Of a stretch of 64,000 bases of DNA, positions 1 to 9,018 are shown piece after piece (position 1 is the stretch's first letter; every line of letters starts with the position of its first letter). The notes beneath the pieces were generated by a model. It made no database searches and was not told the DNA's origin. It saw nothing but the letters and a program-made list of their open reading frames with translations. Origin of the DNA: Hyphomicrobiales bacterium. GTDB lineage: Bacteria; Pseudomonadota; Alphaproteobacteria; Rhizobiales; Rhizobiaceae. Position numbers and translations under genes: made by a program. The stretch covers positions 62,001 through 126,000 of the forward strand of contig UBTF01000009.1 of the NCBI GenBank assembly GCA_900468285.1, read 5' to 3'.

Positions 1-197
1 GGCTGGCGTTCTTCCATTCCGGGAGTGTTTCCGGCGTTGCGGATGCGATTTTGCCACGCAACGATCAACGGGCAGCACTTTCGCGGCTTGCCCGATTATA
101 CGAAAAAGAACATAAGCCCGGAGAAAATGCCCGCGCCCTGCTTGCCCGCCTCGGCAAACAAAGGATTGTCGCGGCGCTCCGACAGGATGATCGATGA
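1..197 (+). CDS. cobG: Precorrin-3B synthase CobG, C-terminal end (partial)
   Basis: An open frame runs in from the left edge and ends with TGA at 195-197; 64 codons are visible and the peptide ends in VAALRQDDR. The stop overlaps the cobH start in an ATGA arrangement, which implies translational coupling. The visible tail has no diagnostic motif, so the assignment rests on position: cobG normally sits directly before cobH in rhizobial cob operons. CobG is the oxygen-dependent Fe-S monooxygenase that makes precorrin-3B. The coding is certain and the name is an inference from context. Confidence 0.7.
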   Translation, partial: LAFFHSGSVSGVADAILPRNDQRAALSRLARLYEKEHKPGENARALLARLGKQRIVAALRQDDR

Positions 198-826
198 CTG
201 AATACGACTATATTCGCGACGGCAACGCGATCTATGAACGCTCCTTCGCGATGGTGCGGGAAGAGGCCGATCTTTCCGGCTTTACGCCCGACCAGGCTGA
301 AATCGCCATTCGCATGATCCATGCCTGCGGACAGGTCGAGGCAGCGCAGCATTTTCGGTTCTCACCGGATTTCGTCACCGCCGCACGCGGTGCACTGGAG
401 GCGGGCAAGCCCGTTCTGTGCGATGCTGAAATGGTGGCCCACGGTGTGACCCGCGCACGTCTGCCCGCCCGCAATGAGGTTATCTGCACACTCCGCGATC
501 CCCGCACGCCTGAGATCGCAAAGACCATCGGCAATACCCGCTCCGCTGCCGCACTCAATCTGTGGGCCGAAAAGCTCGATGGCGCGGTCGTCGCGATTGG
601 TAACGCACCGACGGCGTTGTTCTATCTGCTTGAATTGCTGGAAAGCGGGGCACCCCGTCCCGCCGCCATCATCGGTATGCCGGTGGGGTTTGTCGGAGCG
701 ATGGAATCCAAGGACGCACTCGCCGAAAGCCCGCTTCGTATCCCCTATGCCATCGTCAAGGGTCGTCTTGGCGGTTCGGCGATGACTGCGGCTGCCATCA
801 ACGCCGTCGCGAGGCCCGGCCTATGA
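194..826 (+). CDS. cobH: Precorrin-8X methylmutase CobH
   Basis: A 210-residue cytoplasmic enzyme that moves the C11 methyl group to C12, converting precorrin-8X to hydrogenobyrinic acid. The motif RMIHACG places a histidine at residue 43, the position of the catalytic acid known from the Pseudomonas denitrificans enzyme. The length is normal for the CobH/CbiC family. The start ATG overlaps the cobG stop by 4 bases and the end overlaps cobI by 4 bases, so the genes are probably translated as a coupled series. Confidence 0.95.
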   Translation: MTEYDYIRDGNAIYERSFAMVREEADLSGFTPDQAEIAIRMIHACGQVEAAQHFRFSPDFVTAARGALEAGKPVLCDAEMVAHGVTRARLPARNEVICTLRDPRTPEIAKTIGNTRSAAALNLWAEKLDGAVVAIGNAPTALFYLLELLESGAPRPAAIIGMPVGFVGAMESKDALAESPLRIPYAIVKGRLGGSAMTAAAINAVARPGL

Positions 827-1605
827 GCGCGGCATTGTTCGATCCAGCACCGGGAACTGCGCTGAAAGGCAAGCTGATTGGCGTCGGCACCGGTCCAGGC
901 GATCCGGAACTTCTGACGCTCAAAGCCGTGCGCGCCATTGAAACTGCCGACGTCCTCGCTTTTTTCTGCAAGAGGGGCAGCAAGGGTAACGGACGCGGCA
1001 TTGTGGAAAGCTTCATCCGGCCCGGCACGCTGGAAATGCCCCTTGTTTATCCGGTCACGGTCGAAAGCGACAAGAACGGCGACGATTATCGTCAGGCCAT
1101 CGCTTCCTTTTTCGATCAGTCCGCCAAGGACATTGCCGTGCATCTGGATGCCGGGCGCAGCGTCGCCGTGCTCTCGGAAGGCGATCCGCTGTTTTACGGC
1201 TCCTACATGCATCTGCATTTACGGCTTGCGCCATCCTATCCGGCAGAGGTCGTGGCGGGTATTACCGCCATGTCCGGCTGCTGGTCCATGGCTGGCCTGC
1301 CGCTTGTTCAGGGCGATGATATCCTGAGCGTTCTGCCGGGCACGCTGGGTGAGGAAACGCTCACCGAGCGCCTTTCCGGCACTGATGGTGCCGTCATCAT
1401 GAAAGTTGGCCGCAACCTGCCAAAAATTCGCCGAGCTCTGGAAAGGGTTGGAAAGCTGCAAAGCGCTCTTTATGTCGAGCGTGGCACCATGGAAAACGGT
1501 CATGCCATGCGGCTGGTGGAGCGTGACGGCTCTCCCGCACCCTATTTCTCGCTCGTCTTGGTACCCGGCTGGAAGGACAGACCCGCAGGCGGAGACGCCC
1601 AATGA
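823..1605 (+). CDS. cobI: Precorrin-2 C20-methyltransferase CobI
   Basis: A 260-residue SAM-dependent tetrapyrrole methylase that converts precorrin-2 to precorrin-3A. The N-terminal loop GVGTGPGDPELLTLKA (about residues 16-31) is the family signature, followed by SEGDPLFYGSY and a GITAMSG segment, both typical of the CobI/CbiL group. The start overlaps cobH by ATGA and the end overlaps cobJ by ATGA. Length and order match rhizobial cobI. Confidence 0.95.
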   Translation: MSAALFDPAPGTALKGKLIGVGTGPGDPELLTLKAVRAIETADVLAFFCKRGSKGNGRGIVESFIRPGTLEMPLVYPVTVESDKNGDDYRQAIASFFDQSAKDIAVHLDAGRSVAVLSEGDPLFYGSYMHLHLRLAPSYPAEVVAGITAMSGCWSMAGLPLVQGDDILSVLPGTLGEETLTERLSGTDGAVIMKVGRNLPKIRRALERVGKLQSALYVERGTMENGHAMRLVERDGSPAPYFSLVLVPGWKDRPAGGDAQ

Positions 1606-2363
1606 ACGGACGCCTCACTGTCGTCGGCCTTGGCCCGGGAAATACTGGACAAATCACGCCCGAAGCACTGGACGCCGTCCGCGAGGCGGATGATTTTTTC
1701 GGCTACATCCCCTATCTCGACCGGCTTTCGCTGGCACCCCATCAGCGCCGCCATGCATCCGACAACAGGGAGGAAATCTCACGAGCTGAGGCAGCCCTGA
1801 CAATCGCAGCGGCGGGCGGCAAGGTCTGCGTCGTCTCCGGCGGTGACCCCGGGGTCTTTGCCATGGCTGCAGCGGTCTGCGAGGCAATTGAAAACGGTCC
1901 GGAGCACTGGCGGCAGATCGATCTGCGCGTTGTGCCTGGCGTAACGGCCATGCTGGCTGTTGCCGCCAAGGCGGGTGCGCCGCTGGGACATGATTTCTGC
2001 GCCATTTCCCTTTCCGACAACCTCAAGCCCTGGTCGCTGATCGAAAAACGTCTGATTGCGGCTGCGGATGCGGGCTTTGTCATGGCCTTCTACAATCCCG
2101 TCAGCAAAGCGCGCCCGCATCAACTGACCACCGCCTTTGATGTCTTGCGCGCTCATCTTCCAGGCACCGTCCCGGTCATATTCGGGCGCGCGGCTGGACG
2201 CGTTGACGAGCGCATCAACGTCGTCCCTCTGTCGGAGGCCTCATCCGACATGGCGGATATGGCTACCTGCATCATCGTCGGTTCGGTGGAAACCAGGCTG
2301 ATCGACCGGGCCGGACAAGCGCCGATCGTTTACTCCCCACGTTCTTCCAAAAGGGAGAGCTGA
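1602..2363 (+). CDS. cobJ: Precorrin-3B C17-methyltransferase CobJ
   Basis: A 253-residue SAM-dependent methylase that methylates C17 and drives ring contraction to precorrin-4. The signature VVGLGPGNTGQITPEA is at residues 7-22, with SGGDPGVFAMA and VPGVTAM further on. It is the last plus-strand gene before the opposite-strand cobK; the 3' ends of cobJ and cobK overlap by 34 bases (2330-2363). Confidence 0.95.
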   Translation: MNGRLTVVGLGPGNTGQITPEALDAVREADDFFGYIPYLDRLSLAPHQRRHASDNREEISRAEAALTIAAAGGKVCVVSGGDPGVFAMAAAVCEAIENGPEHWRQIDLRVVPGVTAMLAVAAKAGAPLGHDFCAISLSDNLKPWSLIEKRLIAAADAGFVMAFYNPVSKARPHQLTTAFDVLRAHLPGTVPVIFGRAAGRVDERINVVPLSEASSDMADMATCIIVGSVETRLIDRAGQAPIVYSPRSSKRES

Positions 2364-3097
2364 TGGTCAATGGCCGCCAAAGCAGCGTCGATACTTGGCA
2401 CCGTCGCACCCTCCCCTCGGACTGGGCGATCAATCATCACAATGGTGATGCCAAGCTCGCGCGCCGCCTGGATCTTCGCATAGGCCGCTGCGCCGCCGGA
2501 ATTCTTGGACACAATGTGCGTAATCCGGTTTTCCGAGAGCAGGGAAAGCTCATCCTCGACGGTGAACGGCCCCCTTGCGGTGATGTAACGCGCGCGGGGA
2601 AGATTGAGCGCCGGCTCGACCGGGTCGACACTGCGAATAAGGTAGTCATGATGCGGCGCGGCCTCGAAGGGCAAAAGCTCCTGACGTCCGAGCGCCAGAA
2701 AAGCCCTCGTGCCATGACGACCCAATGCCACAACGGCACTCTCGACATCGGCCACACTTACCCACCTGTCAGCCGGATGACGCTCCCATGCGGGTCGTTC
2801 AAGCGCGACCAGCGGAATATTGGCCTGTCGCGCCGCCTGGCGTGCGTTGGGAGAGATGCGCGACGCATAGGGGTGCGTTGCGTCCACCAGAAGATCGAAC
2901 CCATGCTGGGTAATGAACTCAGCCAGACCGCTGGCGCCGCCAAAGCCTCCCGTGCGCATCGGCACCGGTTGCTGCACCGGTTCGCGCGTGCGTCCGGCCA
3001 TCGACAAAAGAATCCGGCATCCGGTTTTGTCGGCAAGCTTGCCAGCGAGAATACGGGCATCCGCCGTGCCACCGAGAATGAGTATGGAGCGTGTCAT
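2330..3097 (-). CDS. cobK: Precorrin-6A reductase CobK
   Basis: A 255-residue NADPH-dependent reductase that converts precorrin-6A to precorrin-6B. The start is placed at 3097 because the protein then begins MTRSILILGGTADAR, the normal N-terminus of CobK/CbiJ. Other family segments are DATHPYASRIS and SKNSGG. The gene is antisense to the rest of the cob series. Its start codon overlaps the cobL start codon in the palindrome TCATGA at 3094-3099, and its 3' end overlaps cobJ. An AGAGG lies only 2 bases upstream of the ATG, so the ribosome binding site is unusually close. Confidence 0.93.
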   Translation of the reverse strand: MTRSILILGGTADARILAGKLADKTGCRILLSMAGRTREPVQQPVPMRTGGFGGASGLAEFITQHGFDLLVDATHPYASRISPNARQAARQANIPLVALERPAWERHPADRWVSVADVESAVVALGRHGTRAFLALGRQELLPFEAAPHHDYLIRSVDPVEPALNLPRARYITARGPFTVEDELSLLSENRITHIVSKNSGGAAAYAKIQAARELGITIVMIDRPVRGEGATVPSIDAALAAIDHQLSLLEERGE

Positions 3098-4352
3098 GAC
3101 CTCTGAATATGCCGGAAACCAGGGGGCATCCAGTGAAAAGACATCGCAACCATGGCTTTCCATCGTCGGCATCGGCGAAGACGGACTGGCGGGACTGGGT
3201 ACGAATGCGCTGCAAGCCATAGAGAATGCGGATTTCGTCTTTGGGGGCAAGCGACACCTTTCGCTGGCAGCCGCGGCGATCAAGGGGCAAGTACGGCCCT
3301 GGCCCGCGCCCTTCGATGTGGCGATGACCGAGGTCTTGGCCTTGAGGGGCCGCAAGGTTTGCGTTCTGGCGTCGGGCGATCCGTTTTTCTACGGCGTCGG
3401 TGTAACGCTGCTGCGCCACATCCCTGCAAACGAGGTGATGTCTTTTCCGTCTCCCTCTGCCTTTTCCCTGGCTGCCTCGCGCCTTGGCTGGGCTCTGCAG
3501 GAGGTGGATTGTATCTCGTTGCATGGCCGCTCCATCGATCTCGTGCGACGGCATCTGCATCCCGGCGCAAGATTGATAGCGCTCACATCGGACGAGAAAG
3601 CACCACCTCTTCTGGCTAGACTGCTGGTAGAGAGTGGGTTTAACGCATCGAAGTTTATCCTGCTTGAGGCACTGGGTGGCCCTGACGAGAAGGTGCGTCA
3701 TATAAGAGCAGATCAATTTTGCCTGACCGATATCGACCCGTTGAATGTGGCGGCAATCGAGGTCGTCGCGGGTGAAAAGGCCAGGATATTGCCCTTCTCG
3801 CAAGGGCTGGACGATGCATTGTTTGAGCATGACGGCCAGATGACAAAGCGGGAAATCCGCGCAGTCAGCCTGTCGTCGCTTGCACCACGCCACGGTGAGT
3901 TGCTCTGGGATATTGGCGCTGGCTCCGGTTCCATTGGCATAGAATGGATGCTCGCCCACCCTTCCCTTCGCGCAATCGGAATAGAACAGGATTTGGAACG
4001 GGCGCAACGGGCGGTCCGCAATGCCGAGGCTTTCGGCGTACCATCGCTTGAAATCGTCATTGGAACGGCACCGGACGCCTTCGAAGGACTGCCGACCCCT
4101 GACGCGATTTTCATCGGTGGCGGCGGCAGCAGGCCGGGCGTCATGGAGGGCGCTATAACGGCCCTGAAATCCGGCGGTCGTCTGGTCGCCAATGCGGTAA
4201 CGCTGGAGATGGAAGCAATCTTGCTGGCAGCACGAGCGCGCCTCGGTGGATCGCTGATTCGGCTGGATGTGTCGCGTGCGTCTCCAGTCGGGTCGATGCA
4301 GGGCTGGCGTCCAGCAATGCCAGTCACGCAATGGACGTGGGTAAAGCCGTGA
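3096..4352 (+). CDS. cobL: Bifunctional precorrin-6Y C5,15-methyltransferase (decarboxylating) CobL
   Basis: A 418-residue fusion that methylates C5 and C15 and decarboxylates the acetate on C12. The N-terminal half is a tetrapyrrole methylase (SIVGIGEDGLAGLG, ASGDPFFYGVG); the C-terminal half is a Rossmann methyltransferase with DIGAGSGSIGIEWM and FIGGGGS. The start is set at 3096 because a GGAG at 3086-3089 lies 6 bases upstream; the longer open frame upstream is antisense to cobK. The 3' end overlaps cobE. Confidence 0.95.
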   Translation: MTSEYAGNQGASSEKTSQPWLSIVGIGEDGLAGLGTNALQAIENADFVFGGKRHLSLAAAAIKGQVRPWPAPFDVAMTEVLALRGRKVCVLASGDPFFYGVGVTLLRHIPANEVMSFPSPSAFSLAASRLGWALQEVDCISLHGRSIDLVRRHLHPGARLIALTSDEKAPPLLARLLVESGFNASKFILLEALGGPDEKVRHIRADQFCLTDIDPLNVAAIEVVAGEKARILPFSQGLDDALFEHDGQMTKREIRAVSLSSLAPRHGELLWDIGAGSGSIGIEWMLAHPSLRAIGIEQDLERAQRAVRNAEAFGVPSLEIVIGTAPDAFEGLPTPDAIFIGGGGSRPGVMEGAITALKSGGRLVANAVTLEMEAILLAARARLGGSLIRLDVSRASPVGSMQGWRPAMPVTQWTWVKP

Positions 4353-4726
4353 TCGTTGCCGGGATAGGATGTCGGAAGGATACGACCGTCGAAGCAGTGC
4401 TGACGGCACTGGAGGATGCTTCCCGCAAGCATGGGGTCAAGTTCGACTTTATCGCGACCGCTCCGATCAAGGCGCAGGAGCCGGGCTTGCTGGAGGCAGC
4501 GACGCGGCTCGACATCGCTCTTGTCGTCGTGGCCCAGGCGGACTTCGAGAGCGCCGCGCATCGGACCATGACCCGATCAGAAACAAGCCTCAAACATTCC
4601 GGCTCCCCATGCCTGTGCGAAGCGTCAGCTTTGGCGGCATTGGGGCCCGGATCAACACTCATTGCGCCGCGTATGGTGATGGGTGACATTACGGTGGCAA
4701 TCGCCGCCTCTGGAGATGACGAATGA
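4331..4726 (+). CDS. cobE: Cobalamin biosynthesis protein CobE (CbiG C-terminal-like)
   Basis: A small protein of up to 131 residues with the pattern AGIGCRKDT near the N-terminus and ALGPGST-type glycine-rich segments, as in the CobE / CbiG C-terminal family. CobE belongs to the aerobic route; its exact biochemical role is less clear than that of its neighbours. Two starts are possible: ATG at 4331, overlapping cobL by 22 bases, or GTG at 4349, which would form a GTGA overlap with the cobL stop like the other couplings here. The end overlaps cobM by ATGA. Confidence 0.85.
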   Translation: MDVGKAVIVAGIGCRKDTTVEAVLTALEDASRKHGVKFDFIATAPIKAQEPGLLEAATRLDIALVVVAQADFESAAHRTMTRSETSLKHSGSPCLCEASALAALGPGSTLIAPRMVMGDITVAIAASGDDE

Positions 4727-5496
4727 CAGTCCACTTTATCGGCGCGGGCCCCGGCGCAGCAGATCTCATCACCGTTCGAGGACGCGATTTGATTGCGGCC
4801 AGCCCTGTCTGCTTGTATGCGGGATCTTTGGTGCCCAAAGCGCTGCTGGATTATTGCCCGCCCGGCGCCCGTATCATCGACACCGCAGCACTCTCCCTGG
4901 ACGAGATCGAAGCAGAGTTCGTGGCAGCAGCACAAATGGGCCACGATGTCGCGCGGCTGCATTCCGGCGATCTTTCCGTCTGGAGCGCCATGGGCGAGCA
5001 AATCCGCCGCCTGGAGCGTCTGGAGCTGCCCTACACGGTTACGCCCGGCGTTCCCTCCTTTGCGGCAGCAGCTGCGACGCTGAAGCGTGAGTTGACAGTG
5101 CCGGAATTGGCGCAGAGCCTCGTCCTGACACGCGTATCCGGGCGTGCATCAAAGATGCCGGAAACGGAAACATTGAAGGCCTTCGGCGCAACGGGTGCAA
5201 CACTGGCCATCCATCTTGCAATTCACGCAATCGCCACGGTGGTAGAAGATCTTTCGCCGCTATACGGCGCCGATTGCCCGGTCGTGATCGTCGTGCGCGC
5301 ATCCTGGCCGGAAGAGCGCATCATCAAAGGCACCCTCGGCGACATCGAAGCTAAGCTGGCTGCCGAACCGGTTGAGAGAACCGCCCTGATCTTCGTCGGC
5401 AAAGGACTGCAATCTGAGGATTTCCGCGAAAGCGCACTCTACAGCGCCGATTATGTCCGCCGGTTCCGTTCTCCCGAGGGAAAAGCCGGCACGTGA
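4723..5496 (+). CDS. cobM: Precorrin-4 C11-methyltransferase CobM
   Basis: A 257-residue SAM-dependent tetrapyrrole methylase that converts precorrin-4 to precorrin-5. The N-terminal signature [16 protein letters not shown] is at residues 5-20, followed by [10 protein letters not shown] and [13 protein letters not shown], which are characteristic of CobM/CbiF. The start overlaps cobE by ATGA. The last 46 bases overlap the 3' end of the opposite-strand cbiD. Confidence 0.95.
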   Translation: MTVHFIGAGPGAADLITVRGRDLIAASPVCLYAGSLVPKALLDYCPPGARIIDTAALSLDEIEAEFVAAAQMGHDVARLHSGDLSVWSAMGEQIRRLERLELPYTVTPGVPSFAAAAATLKRELTVPELAQSLVLTRVSGRASKMPETETLKAFGATGATLAIHLAIHAIATVVEDLSPLYGADCPVVIVVRASWPEERIIKGTLGDIEAKLAAEPVERTALIFVGKGLQSEDFRESALYSADYVRRFRSPEGKAGT

Positions 5497-6581
5497 TGGG
5501 ACGGGGCGAAGCCGTAGCGCCCCTTCAACGAACCCTCTCTGTCGAAGACCAGAATTTCAAGCTGCGTCTCGGGCGTGTTGAGCGCGTCCGCTGCTGTCCT
5601 CCATGCCCGCTCAGCAACCACATCACCCAGATCTATGCCGTCAGCGTCGGCCATAGTGAAGGCATGAGAAACGGTGTTGGCATGACGAATGCTGTCAACC
5701 AGGGCGTCATTCGCGCCCGCCTCCAGCGCAAGCTTGGCCAAGGCATCGAGATCAGCCAGGCCGCGCTTGGAATGGACGTCCAGCATTCCTTGGGCAAGCT
5801 TGGTCATCTTGGCAACGCCACCGGCAATGGTCAGCCTCTCGATGGGATGCGTCTTCAGATATTTCAACATGCCCCCGACAAAGTCGCCCATGTCGATCAG
5901 CGCGGTTTCCGGCAAGCCATGCAACGCCTGCCCGGCTTTTTCGGAGGTATTTCCCGTAGCGCCCAGAATATGGGTCAGGCCTTCGGCGCGGGCTACGTCG
6001 ATGCCGCGCCAGATGGAATGTATCCATGATGAGCATGAGAACGGAATGACCACTCCCGTGGTGCCGAGGATCGAAAGCCCTCCGACAATCCCGAGCCTGC
6101 CATTCAGGGTTTTCTCAGCTATTTTCTCGCCATTCTCGACCGAAATTTCGACTTCGAAATCAGCATTATCGCCCGCCACCTCATGCAAAGCCTTCGTGAT
6201 CATCTTGCGCGGCACAGGATTAATCGCGGGTTCGCCCACTGCAAGGGGAAGGCCCGGCCGGGTGACGATGCCAACGCCGCGGCCCGCCTTGAACGTAACC
6301 CCGGTGCCGGGCTTACCTGGCCGCACCGTGCTTTCCACGATGGCGCCATGCGTGACATCGGGATCATCTCCGGCATCCTTGATGACACCAGCCGAAGCGA
6401 TGCCCTCACCCAGCTTGCTCGTTGCCAGGGAAAAGCTGACGCGCTTGCCGCTTGGAAGTTCGATCTCGACAGGGTATGGAAACTCGCCGGTCAGCAGCGC
6501 GCTGCAGGCGGCTTTTGCCGCTGCCGTGGCGCAGCTTCCGGTCGTCCAGCCGCGACGCAGATTTTTTCCATCCGTTTCCAT
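5451..6581 (-). CDS. cbiD: Cobalt-precorrin-5B C1-methyltransferase CbiD
   Basis: A 376-residue protein of the CbiD family, starting at 6581 with [20 protein letters not shown]; the [16 protein letters not shown] segment is the family signature. Further segments are [12 protein letters not shown] and [12 protein letters not shown]. CbiD methylates C1 of the ring in the anaerobic pathway, a step done by CobF in the classical aerobic route. No cobF is visible here, so CbiD probably fills that role. The gene is antisense to cobM and cobB and overlaps cobM by 46 bases at the 3' ends. An in-frame ATG at 6629 is possible but adds an unlikely tail. Confidence 0.93.
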   Translation of the reverse strand: METDGKNLRRGWTTGSCATAAAKAACSALLTGEFPYPVEIELPSGKRVSFSLATSKLGEGIASAGVIKDAGDDPDVTHGAIVESTVRPGKPGTGVTFKAGRGVGIVTRPGLPLAVGEPAINPVPRKMITKALHEVAGDNADFEVEISVENGEKIAEKTLNGRLGIVGGLSILGTTGVVIPFSCSSWIHSIWRGIDVARAEGLTHILGATGNTSEKAGQALHGLPETALIDMGDFVGGMLKYLKTHPIERLTIAGGVAKMTKLAQGMLDVHSKRGLADLDALAKLALEAGANDALVDSIRHANTVSHAFTMADADGIDLGDVVAERAWRTAADALNTPETQLEILVFDREGSLKGRYGFAPSHHVPAFPSGERNRRT

Positions 6582-6693
6582 TCCATGTCTATAGCGGTTG
6601 CGGAACTGCCCGTCATCGGGAAACAACAATAGAAGGTCTGGGCCTGATCGGATGGAGAACGATCAATCAGGACCAACCGAACGGACAGCGCAA

Positions 6694-8007
6694 ATGACAG
6701 CAAGAGCAATCATCATAGGGGCACCCCGTTCCGGTTCAGGCAAAACCAGCGTCACCATCGGCCTGTTGCGTGCATTTGCCCGGCGAGGCGTGAAGGTTCG
6801 GGGCATCAAGACCGGACCGGATTACATCGATCCGGGTTTTCATACGCTGGCTGCGCGAAGCGATGGGCTGAACCTCGATAGCTGGGCGATGGAGCCAGAC
6901 CTGCTGAGACACCTGTTCACCCAGCAGGCGCAGGATGCCGAGCTGTTGCTGATCGAAAGCGCCATGGGCCTGTTTGACGGCATTGTGGTGCCCGATCATC
7001 GCACCGGCTCTGCGGCCGATCTGGCGCGGCTGTTCGCTATTCCCGTGCTTCTGGTGCTGGATGTTTCTGGCCAGTCGCAGACCGCTGCGGCCATCGCCCA
7101 TGGTTTTGCGCATTATGATCCGGCAGTGAAAATGTCTGCCGTGGTCCTCAATCGGGCAGGAAGCGAAAGGCACCGCACACTTTGCACCGACGCCATCGAA
7201 AGGATCGGCTTGCCCGTTGCAGGCTGCGTGATGCGTGATCCATCCCTTGTGCTGCCGGAACGACATCTGGGGCTGGTGCAAGCCAGCGAACACCCTGAAA
7301 TCGACGCGCATATCGAACGCCTGGCAGACGCCATGGAAAAGGCGATTGATCTCGACGCGCTGTATTCCGCGGCCATGCCTGTCGATCTCTCGCCCGGCTC
7401 CATCCTTGCGGCAATCGCCCCACCGGGGCAACGTATTGCGCTGGCGCAAGATGCCGCCTTTACCTTTCTCTATCCCCACCTGCACCGGCATTGGCGTGAG
7501 GCGGGTGCCGAGATCATGCCTTTCTCACCGCTTTCCGATGAAGGGCCGGACCCGTCCTGTGATGTCTGCTGGCTGCCGGGCGGCTACCCCGAACTCCATG
7601 CGGGCCGGATCGCCTCCGCAAACGGCTTCAAGACCGCGCTCAGGCGCTTCAGCGAGACAAAGCCGGTCCACGGGGAGTGCGGGGGCTATATGGTTCTGGG
7701 CGAAACGCTGGAAGATGCTGACGGTGTCACGCATGACATGACCGGGCTTCTTTCCCATTCCACGAGCTTTGCCCAGCGCAAGATGAACCTCGGCTATCGG
7801 CAGGCGACGATTGCCACCGATGGAGCGCTGGGACGGCGTGGCGATGTCCTGCGCGGCCATGAATTTCACTATGCGCGAGTGACCGATCCAGGCCATGACG
7901 AGCCCTTCGCGCAGATTGCCGATGGACAGGGAAAACCGCTTGGAGCATCCGGTGGCAGACGCGGTTGGGTTACGGGGACATTTTTTCACGCCATCGCCAA
8001 AGGTTGA
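6694..8007 (+). CDS. cobB: Hydrogenobyrinic/cobyrinic acid a,c-diamide synthase CobB
   Basis: A 437-residue glutamine- and ATP-dependent amidotransferase that amidates the a and c side chains. The P-loop GAPRSGSGKTS is near residues 9-19. The C-terminal glutaminase domain has HGECGGYMVLG with the nucleophilic cysteine, and a C-terminal histidine in GHEFHYARV. The start is chosen so that the protein begins just before the P-loop strand; upstream in-frame ATGs at 6598 and 6652 would add a charged, unconserved tail. It diverges from cbiD with about 110 bases between starts. Confidence 0.93.
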   Translation: MTARAIIIGAPRSGSGKTSVTIGLLRAFARRGVKVRGIKTGPDYIDPGFHTLAARSDGLNLDSWAMEPDLLRHLFTQQAQDAELLLIESAMGLFDGIVVPDHRTGSAADLARLFAIPVLLVLDVSGQSQTAAAIAHGFAHYDPAVKMSAVVLNRAGSERHRTLCTDAIERIGLPVAGCVMRDPSLVLPERHLGLVQASEHPEIDAHIERLADAMEKAIDLDALYSAAMPVDLSPGSILAAIAPPGQRIALAQDAAFTFLYPHLHRHWREAGAEIMPFSPLSDEGPDPSCDVCWLPGGYPELHAGRIASANGFKTALRRFSETKPVHGECGGYMVLGETLEDADGVTHDMTGLLSHSTSFAQRKMNLGYRQATIATDGALGRRGDVLRGHEFHYARVTDPGHDEPFAQIADGQGKPLGASGGRRGWVTGTFFHAIAKG

Positions 8008-8111
8008 ATTTTTCTCATCGATGATGCGGTGGAGGAAATCCCCGGTGATGCCTATATTGCTTTCGAGTGCTGAACGCTGGCGCTTGATCCGTTGAACAAG
8101 GACAGATTTTC

Positions 8112-9008
8112 ATGACCGAGAAATCCCCCGAGAATAATTTTCCCGCCGGTTACGAACCAGCCGACGTCTGGGAATGGGAAAAGGGCAATGGCGGTCAGTT
8201 CGCCAATATCAACCGCCCGATCGCAGGTCCGACGCATGACAAGGAACTGCCGGTTGGCAAACACCCGCTGCAGCTCTATTCGCTCGCAACGCCGAACGGC
8301 CAGAAGGTCGGCATCATGCTGGAAGAGTTGCTGGCCGCAGGCCATACGGGTGCCGAATACGACGCCTGGATGATCAAGATCGGCGATGGCGACCAGTTCG
8401 GCTCCGGTTTCGTCAAGGCCAATCCGAACTCCAAGATTCCCGCTCTCATCGATCACTCCACGACAGAGCCGACGCGCGTTTTCGAAAGCGGTTCGATCCT
8501 TCTCTATCTCGCGGAAAAATTCGGCGCGTTCCTCCCCAAGGATCACAAGTCGCGCACGGAAGCGATCAACTGGCTGTTCTGGCAAATGGCATCCGGCCCC
8601 TATCTCGGCGGCGGTTTCGGCCATTTCTACGCCTATGCGCCGATCCACATCAAATATGCCATCGACCGTTTCGCCATGGAAGCCAAGCGTCAGCTTGACG
8701 TGCTGGACCGTCATCTGGCAGAGAACCAGTATCTGGCCGGTTCGGAATATTCGATTGCGGATATTGCCGTCTGGCCATGGTATGGCAATCTGGCGCTCGG
8801 GCAGTCTTATCCGAAGGCCGATGTCTTCCTTGATGTGAAAAGCTACAAGAACCTTCAGCGCTGGGCAGCAGACATTGCAGCACGTCCTGCGGTGAAAAGA
8901 GGTCGCATGGTCAACAAGGCCAATGGCGATCCTTCAGAACAATTGCATGAACGCCACGATGCGTCCGACTTCGACACGAAGACACAGGACAAAATCGGCA
9001 AGGCCTAA
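8112..9008 (+). CDS. yghU: Glutathione S-transferase, YghU type (glutathione-dependent disulfide-bond oxidoreductase)
   Basis: A 298-residue cytoplasmic protein with an N-terminal extension, a thioredoxin-like GST domain (LYSLATPNGQKVGIMLEELL, then NPNSKIPAL and FESGSILLYLAEK), and a helical C-terminal domain with YSIADIAVWPWYG. This layout and length match the nu-class YghU proteins, which reduce organic hydroperoxides and disulfides. A TAA at 9006-9008 is followed after 10 bases by the next gene, so the two probably form an operon. Confidence 0.9.
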   Translation: MTEKSPENNFPAGYEPADVWEWEKGNGGQFANINRPIAGPTHDKELPVGKHPLQLYSLATPNGQKVGIMLEELLAAGHTGAEYDAWMIKIGDGDQFGSGFVKANPNSKIPALIDHSTTEPTRVFESGSILLYLAEKFGAFLPKDHKSRTEAINWLFWQMASGPYLGGGFGHFYAYAPIHIKYAIDRFAMEAKRQLDVLDRHLAENQYLAGSEYSIADIAVWPWYGNLALGQSYPKADVFLDVKSYKNLQRWAADIAARPAVKRGRMVNKANGDPSEQLHERHDASDFDTKTQDKIGKA

Positions 9009-9018
9009 GGAGAAGAGA

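Noticed and set aside
2919-4409. A 496-residue open frame antisense to cobL
   Set aside because: The protein lacks recognisable motifs and cobL on the other strand has clear domains throughout.
6582-6693. The cbiD-cobB divergent gap, considered as a cobalamin riboswitch
   Set aside because: It is only about 110 bases and I see neither the B12-box pattern nor the required stems.
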